A model generated the notes under the pieces. It had not been told where the DNA came from. It worked only from the letters and a program-made list of their open reading frames with translations, and searched no databases. A stretch of 64,000 nt of DNA from Rosellinia necatrix (taxonomy: Eukaryota; Ascomycota; Sordariomycetes; Xylariales; Xylariaceae): positions 2,604,001 to 2,668,000 of the forward strand of contig JAGYVD010000006.1 in NCBI GenBank assembly GCA_021209875.1, given 5' to 3'. The position numbers were made by a program, and so were the translations under genes. Below, one piece after another: positions 59,156 through 64,000 of the stretch (its first letter is position 1; each line of letters opens with the position of its first letter).

Positions 59156-60389
59156 ATATCTTACCGAAATAGTTGGACCATTGCGTTGAATAATATTGGT
59201 GCGAAACGGATAACTACGGTTTTTTGACACTGTCGTGCTAAATAATAGTAACCAATAGTTGTTCTAGCACAAATCTCCTCATTCCTCGGATTATTATAGA
59301 CTGATGCCAACCCTTTTTTTCCTCCCTTGTTTTCTGTGAACGCGCAGCGACATTTTTACCCCAGCATTTATTTAACAAATATGTAAGTATTGATATATAG
59401 TCATATTTTTTTAATCAATCTTGTTAAACATATGATTAATTCTAATTATTCCCTTTGTTTTCATTTTATTCCATTTTATTCGCACTTTCTATTATAATTT
59501 TCTTAAGTTTTTAATATGAGGCTCATCTAGTATGGTAGGTTATTCTGCATGTTGCGTGAATACCTTTTAGATTCCTACGAAGTGCCTTTCAAGCTGCCAT
59601 TTAAAGCAGCCATGAATAAAGCCCCGTGACACAGCCGCGCTGTTTGTAGCAACTAGTTTCGTAACGTGATTAGCCAGTTCTACAAATTCGAGCTGTGAAA
59701 AGCCATTTGGTTAAGACGCGTTCACATGACTGTGGAGGGCCACGCGCTAATGGCTGACCCTGTTCATCTTTTTGACATTGTTAGCAAATATAGGTACTAT
59801 TTTCCTATCCCCGGTGCCTGTAGATTCTCTGTTAGAAACTAGTTCGTGAGTCTACTAGAAGGGGGCTCCCTTTGCTGCTGGAGGTCATGAAGCAAGGTAT
59901 GAATGGATACCTCCATGAAGAGCCCTGGCGGTGGCATAGTTAAAAGGGGAGTAGCGCTCGTCAAAGACGCAATTAGTACATCTCTAAACCATTTTTTAGA
60001 TCTGGACCTTCTATTACTTACCGATCCACATAACAACCATCTAGGCGGTCTTGTTCGAGCATACAATAAAATATTCCATCGAGGTAGGCTTAATTTAATG
60101 ATACCGCAATTATCGCAGATATTCTGTACTTACCTCGCTTGATTACTCCTCCTGTGCCGTGTACTCCCCGTCACGGTTCGTACTGCTGGTAGTCCCAGAA
60201 ATAACTTATGTTATTGCACAAGGAGTGAAAACTCCCTACTTGGTCAGTCGCTAGCTACTGGTTCCTTTTATATACAGTATTCTGGCCCGTGCCCCGGTGG
60301 AGTTCTTAGATCAAGACTAGTTCCGTGACACTCTTGCCCCTCCCGTTACCCCAATACTAACGATAAACTAACAAGAAGATTACCATTTC
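59156..60389. other. Intergenic DNA without recognisable genes
   Basis: A locally AT-rich patch lies at about 59,390-59,520. Only short chance frames were seen. Nothing supportable. Confidence 0.5.
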
Positions 60390-61505
60390 TTGGCAACGAT
60401 GACCTCTAACAGAAGATTCAAGCGAGGTTGTAGTTCAAATGGAAAAAGGAAAGCCCTGGGGTTTAGTACTATCAGTAGAAACGACCTAGTGGAAGAACTA
60501 CAGGTGGAAAAGCAGAGAGAAATTTCGGGAATCGTGAGTGGCAGAAGTCAAGACCCACAGATATCAATTAATGGAAGAATTCAAGGCCAACAGTCATCGA
60601 TCGATCCAAAAATACGGATTCAACCGAATAATAGAACCTAACTATCATATAAAAAATTTCCAGAGTAAGGTTTAGTCATTAGGAGGTAGCAGCTGGGTCG
60701 CAAGTAGATAGCTGAGTATAGGGGTAGGGCTCAATATCATTGGCTCCCGGGCCTACCATCTAAGGTGGAAGGTCTTCAGTCCTTATATACACAAATATGC
60801 CTCTAGAGCCACACCGTAGGGTAGCTAGTACCTCACAATGTGCTTTATTTACCTAACATCAACGCTACGAACGACAAGCGTACACAGACGCCACAAGCCG
60901 ATCTCATGGAATAACTCGGACCCAGCGATCAGAGACGTGTGACGGAGCTTTTAGCTGCGAAACAGTCTCTAGTAGAAGAGCCTTTGACTACTGCTTAGGA
61001 CATTAAAACCCGCAACGAACTTCTTAAGTAGCAGCTGGACGTTGCAACAAAGGAGCTCATAGACGACTGGCAATGACTCAAACAAGATTCCAGGGTTAGC
61101 ACCGAGGGGATGTCTATTACCGCAAGCACTCACCTTCTTCGGATACACGACATTCGTGCAACTCAAGAAACGATGAAGACAAATATCACGGCGCCAGGAA
61201 TGAATGACCTTGACGAAAACGCGGCTGCCAGGGGGAGAGCGGATATTTGACACAGCACTGCGCCCCCCTAATGAGTACTAGAGGGAATATGAGTCGTGGG
61301 CTTTCGCGCGGCAACATCATATACCAACTATCTCTGTACTCCAGAAAATGGCGTGTACGCAGATGAGGTGGCCCTCGAGACGACGAAAGCAGAACTTCCG
61401 GACCTACCTCAGAAACACCTCATCGCAGCTCTTGAACATATACGCGTGCTGATACATGGTCGACCTTTTAGTCGGCAGGCTAAGCAGATCATTCGGAAGT
61501 AGTAG
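60390..61505 (+). pseudogene. Decayed coiled-coil-type coding relic, copy 1
   Basis: Plus-strand frames carry charged, helix-prone sequence broken by stops. From about 60,941 the frame reads VTELLAAKQSLVEEPLTTA, stop, DIKTRNELLK, stop, QLDVATKELIDDWQ, stop, LKQDSRVSTEG and on to 61,252. These stops (TAG, TAG, TGA) each differ by one transition from CAG or CGA. A second frame at 61,296-61,502 ends with DLPQKHLIAALEHIRVLIHG. That segment resembles FPTLPQKYIIAALKHIGIFM near 63,890-63,960, so the two relics belong to one repeated family. A Gag-like protein of a decayed retroelement is a possible origin, not shown. Confidence 0.45.
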
Positions 61506-62870
61506 AAGAGTGAGATGAGATTAATTTCGTCCATATTATTATTTGGATCTACGCTCGTCTAACTATATAACTCATCACACATCAGCCATTGACTCGTATC
61601 CTTAGAGAAAGTCGTTTCTATCTATTCATTAATAACTTTGAAAGAAGCGACTAATGCGTATAATTCCGTAAGATATCCCGTTGATCCGATAGCGAATGGC
61701 TTATATAGCTCGATTGAGTTATGTTGATTACAAACAAAGAGCAGCCGGCATTGGGGAACGAGGTCACGATCTCGACCAACTGAGGACAGCTCCTGTTCTA
61801 AATGAATATACCTGCGGGGGGAGTTATCCGCTTATGCCAAGCAGAAATCCGTGTGCCGAGTTGTAGCAGAGGATCCCGTGCCTGGAATTCAACTTTTGTT
61901 TCAATGGAACAGGCAATTAGACTTCTTTTTAGAGTCCCATACATGGTCCGATTGACATGAGGCAGTAATCCCTTGCCACGGCTTCATTGTCAACGTAAAA
62001 ACAGACGACCCTTTGGAGGGGCGTGTTGTCTAGGGGATTTATAGCGAGCATGCAGTTGACCTGCTTACCGTCGCTACGATTATACGCTCGATTGGATAAA
62101 TCCATACCGCCGAAGTCCCGCTGGGTCTCGGAAAATCCGAGACCAAGTGCCCTCGTGTTTGTAAGCCTGTCTCGCTGCTAGCGGCTGCATGGGCCCAAGT
62201 GTCCCAGAGGCTCGCCGTCTTCAAGGCCTTAGTGCACCAACCATATCGGGAACTTGAGCGCGAACTTCGCATAGGATAATTCCTTCCATGTGACGCATCC
62301 GCTAGGGATCAACGTATAAGGATTTTGTATCTTTAGGAAGGGGGGTGTGATATTCGTCGAGCTCCTTCACGTATATGGGGCTTTGTGGGCAGCTCGAGGG
62401 CATCCTTTGCTAGAACCATTTGACCGTGAGGGTTTGTTGGGGAGCAAGGGTGTCGAATTGGTGTCGAATCAGTACATTATGGCGATCACGATAGTGGGCT
62501 GGCCAGGACTCCGGAGGTCTTACCGGCAGCGGGGTCTAATTTATGTCGTCTTCGTTATGAAGCCCCAGACGTCATGATGGGAGGAGAGCTCTGGAGGTTG
62601 CAAGGGTTAGCAAAGGCGTCGTTCTTATGATATACGCGACGGTGCTGGCGCTTTGCGGCTGGCTCGTCTGTCGCGTCAAAGGACAGAGGCCACGTCGCGA
62701 CTAGGTCATCAAGGCCCTTGTGAAGGAGCTGAAGCCAGGTCTTGGTTCGATGGCCTTATCAATAGATAACGCGTTCGTGATTATGGCCTAGCAAACTATT
62801 ACCAAATATGATGATGTGGATGATGTAGAAACAGAGAATGACTGATTACTGAATATGTAAGCTACCTAGT
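61506..62870. other. Decayed DNA with broken protein-like frames
   Basis: Between the two coiled-coil relics, plus-strand frames give protein-like pieces (for example VPLGLGKSETKCPRVCK near 62,110-62,165) interrupted by stops. I recognise no family. It may be the middle of a decayed mobile element. Confidence 0.35.
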
Positions 62871-62936
62871 ATGCGGAGACAATGCGGAGACTATGCGGAG
62901 ACTATGCGGAGACAATGCGGAGACAATGCGGAGACT
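62871..62936 (+). repeat. 11-bp tandem repeat, six units
   Basis: The unit is ATGCGGAGAC followed by A or T, repeated six times without gaps. The only variable position is the last base of each unit. Confidence 0.9.
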
Positions 62937-63396
62937 ACAAGAACGTGCATACACTAGTGTACTTCAGCTGAGGGGGAAATTGTGGGGGCAAACAGCCTTC
63001 ATAGTGTCAGCTGGGTTTCCATATGTAGGCAGTGCAAACACACGTTAAGTCTATATATAGCCTTATATCTCAACCCCTGTAAATATGGGCTAGCACCCCT
63101 GTCCTTCATCCCCGCTATGAAGTTTTACTGCCATATTGGAATCTCAGTTACGCCTTCACAATAGCATTCATAGAGATTGATAGATCATATTAAATAAGCG
63201 CAAGCTTTTCTTAACGGAGTTAACCCCAAATACTTGTGGTGGATTTTAGATCTCAGTGTTTCGGCGTTTTTACTGTTTTTGAGGTCTACCTAGTGCGGCG
63301 TCTGGGAGTGACTAGGTAGGCATGACGTCTAAGTTAGGAGCGAAACAACTGTGCGACTCTGTTGGGCCGCCGTCAAAGAGGGTCAGGATTTGGAAT

Positions 63397-63960
63397 ATGG
63401 CCCAAGAACTAGCAACAGAATTACAGGCCAGCAGCAGTCATCTAAAGGAATTCTTAACCGAAAGGTGAGAAGACGAGGAAGCCCGTATGAAACAACTAAT
63501 GCAAACCTTTGGGACCGACGTAGCCTCACAGATCTACGCTATGAATAACTATCTGCTCTAATAATTTAAGAACATGAAAACAGAGTTCGAGAACTATATT
63601 ATCAACTTAGCAGACGCAACAGCCGAGCGGTCCGAGGAAGTCAAACACGAAATCGCGACGCTTAAAACAGCGTTAGTTAAAAAAAAAAAAAAAAAAAAAC
63701 CCTATGCCTAGAGAGATGGGGTGTCTTGCGCGGCATTGCCCTGCACCCGCAGGGTGAGAAAAGAGGCCCTATTAATCGTTCTCCTTCCGTGATGCCAGTT
63801 TCTATATTGCCTGCCTTAGTTGCCTGCCTTGGCAGCCCCCCCCTGGTGGCGTGAGCACCGATCAGGACGCCCTCCAAGCGCCTAGGATCGGGTTTCCTAC
63901 CCTACCCCAAAAATATATTATTGCCGCGCTGAAGCACATTGGTATTTTCATGTACAACTG
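63397..63960 (+). pseudogene. Decayed coiled-coil-type coding relic, copy 2
   Basis: A frame opening at ATG 63,397 reads MAQELATELQASSSHLKEFL and continues to 63,699 with three in-frame stops (one TGA, then TAA TAA). It includes MKTEFENYIINLADATAERS and EVKHEIATLKTALV, a strongly heptad-like, coiled-coil-type sequence. It then enters a run of 21 A at 63,679-63,699, read as polylysine. Further right, a segment at about 63,890-63,960 (FPTLPQKYIIAALKHIGIFM) resembles copy 1. The A run could be a simple repeat or the poly(A) of an inserted retrotranscript. Family unknown. Confidence 0.45.
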
Positions 63961-64000
63961 ACTCTTCAGCCCCATATGTGATTAAATATCAAAGAGAAAG

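Overview
The window looks like a filamentous ascomycete (Pezizomycotina) chromosome arm. The genes have short introns (about 48-157 nt) with GTRNGT donors and CTAAC/CTGAC-type branch sites. A very AT-rich, gene-free block with C-to-T/G-to-A decay on both strands, confined to repeats, is the usual mark of repeat-induced point mutation (RIP). Species cannot be named from the sequence alone.

Positions 1-37,480 are a RIP-bleached heterochromatic block made of LTR retrotransposons. Matching long terminal repeats and 5-bp target-site duplications (TSDs) by eye resolves a nested structure. An outer element (14,268-34,450) carries three later insertions: a 7.7-kb element (16,249-23,935), a 2.7-kb element (26,175-28,885) and a 1.6-kb non-coding element (32,183-33,788). 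Removing these leaves an outer element of about 8.2 kb. Beside it lie a 4.9-kb element (9,231-14,168), a second 1.6-kb non-coding element (7,088-8,758), a truncated relative of the 7.7-kb element (about 3,691-5,758) and two solo LTRs (34,782-35,027 and 35,333-35,536). No intact open reading frame survives in this block.

At about 37.48 kb the composition switches sharply to gene-bearing DNA. In order there are: a decayed plus-strand coding relic; a secreted beta-lactamase-fold serine enzyme (38.6-40.4 kb, minus); a housekeeping Tapt1-family membrane protein (42.5-45.7 kb, plus); and four genes that look like one secondary-metabolism cluster. These four are a PaxM-type FAD monooxygenase (46.0-47.6 kb, minus), an NRPS-like adenylation-thiolation-reductase (A-T-R) enzyme (49.2-52.8 kb, minus), a UbiA-family membrane terpene cyclase or prenyltransferase (54.2-55.4 kb, plus) and a cytochrome P450 with a multi-pass N-terminus (56.9-59.2 kb, plus). 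The A-T-R and UbiA genes are divergent around a 1.4-kb promoter region. No polyketide synthase, soluble terpene synthase or prenyl diphosphate synthase is visible, so this may be a UbiA-type terpenoid route in which an acid is reduced by the A-T-R enzyme and the scaffold is oxidised by the FMO and P450. That route is inference.

From 59.2 kb to the end there is no intact gene, only decayed coding relics, including two related coiled-coil fragments at about 60.4-61.5 and 63.4-64.0 kb, and small tandem repeats. The most notable oddities are a 9-bp minisatellite that interrupts the A-T-R reading frame inside its reductase domain, abrupt mid-gene GC steps shared by three minus-strand genes, and a short motif shared by otherwise different LTR families.
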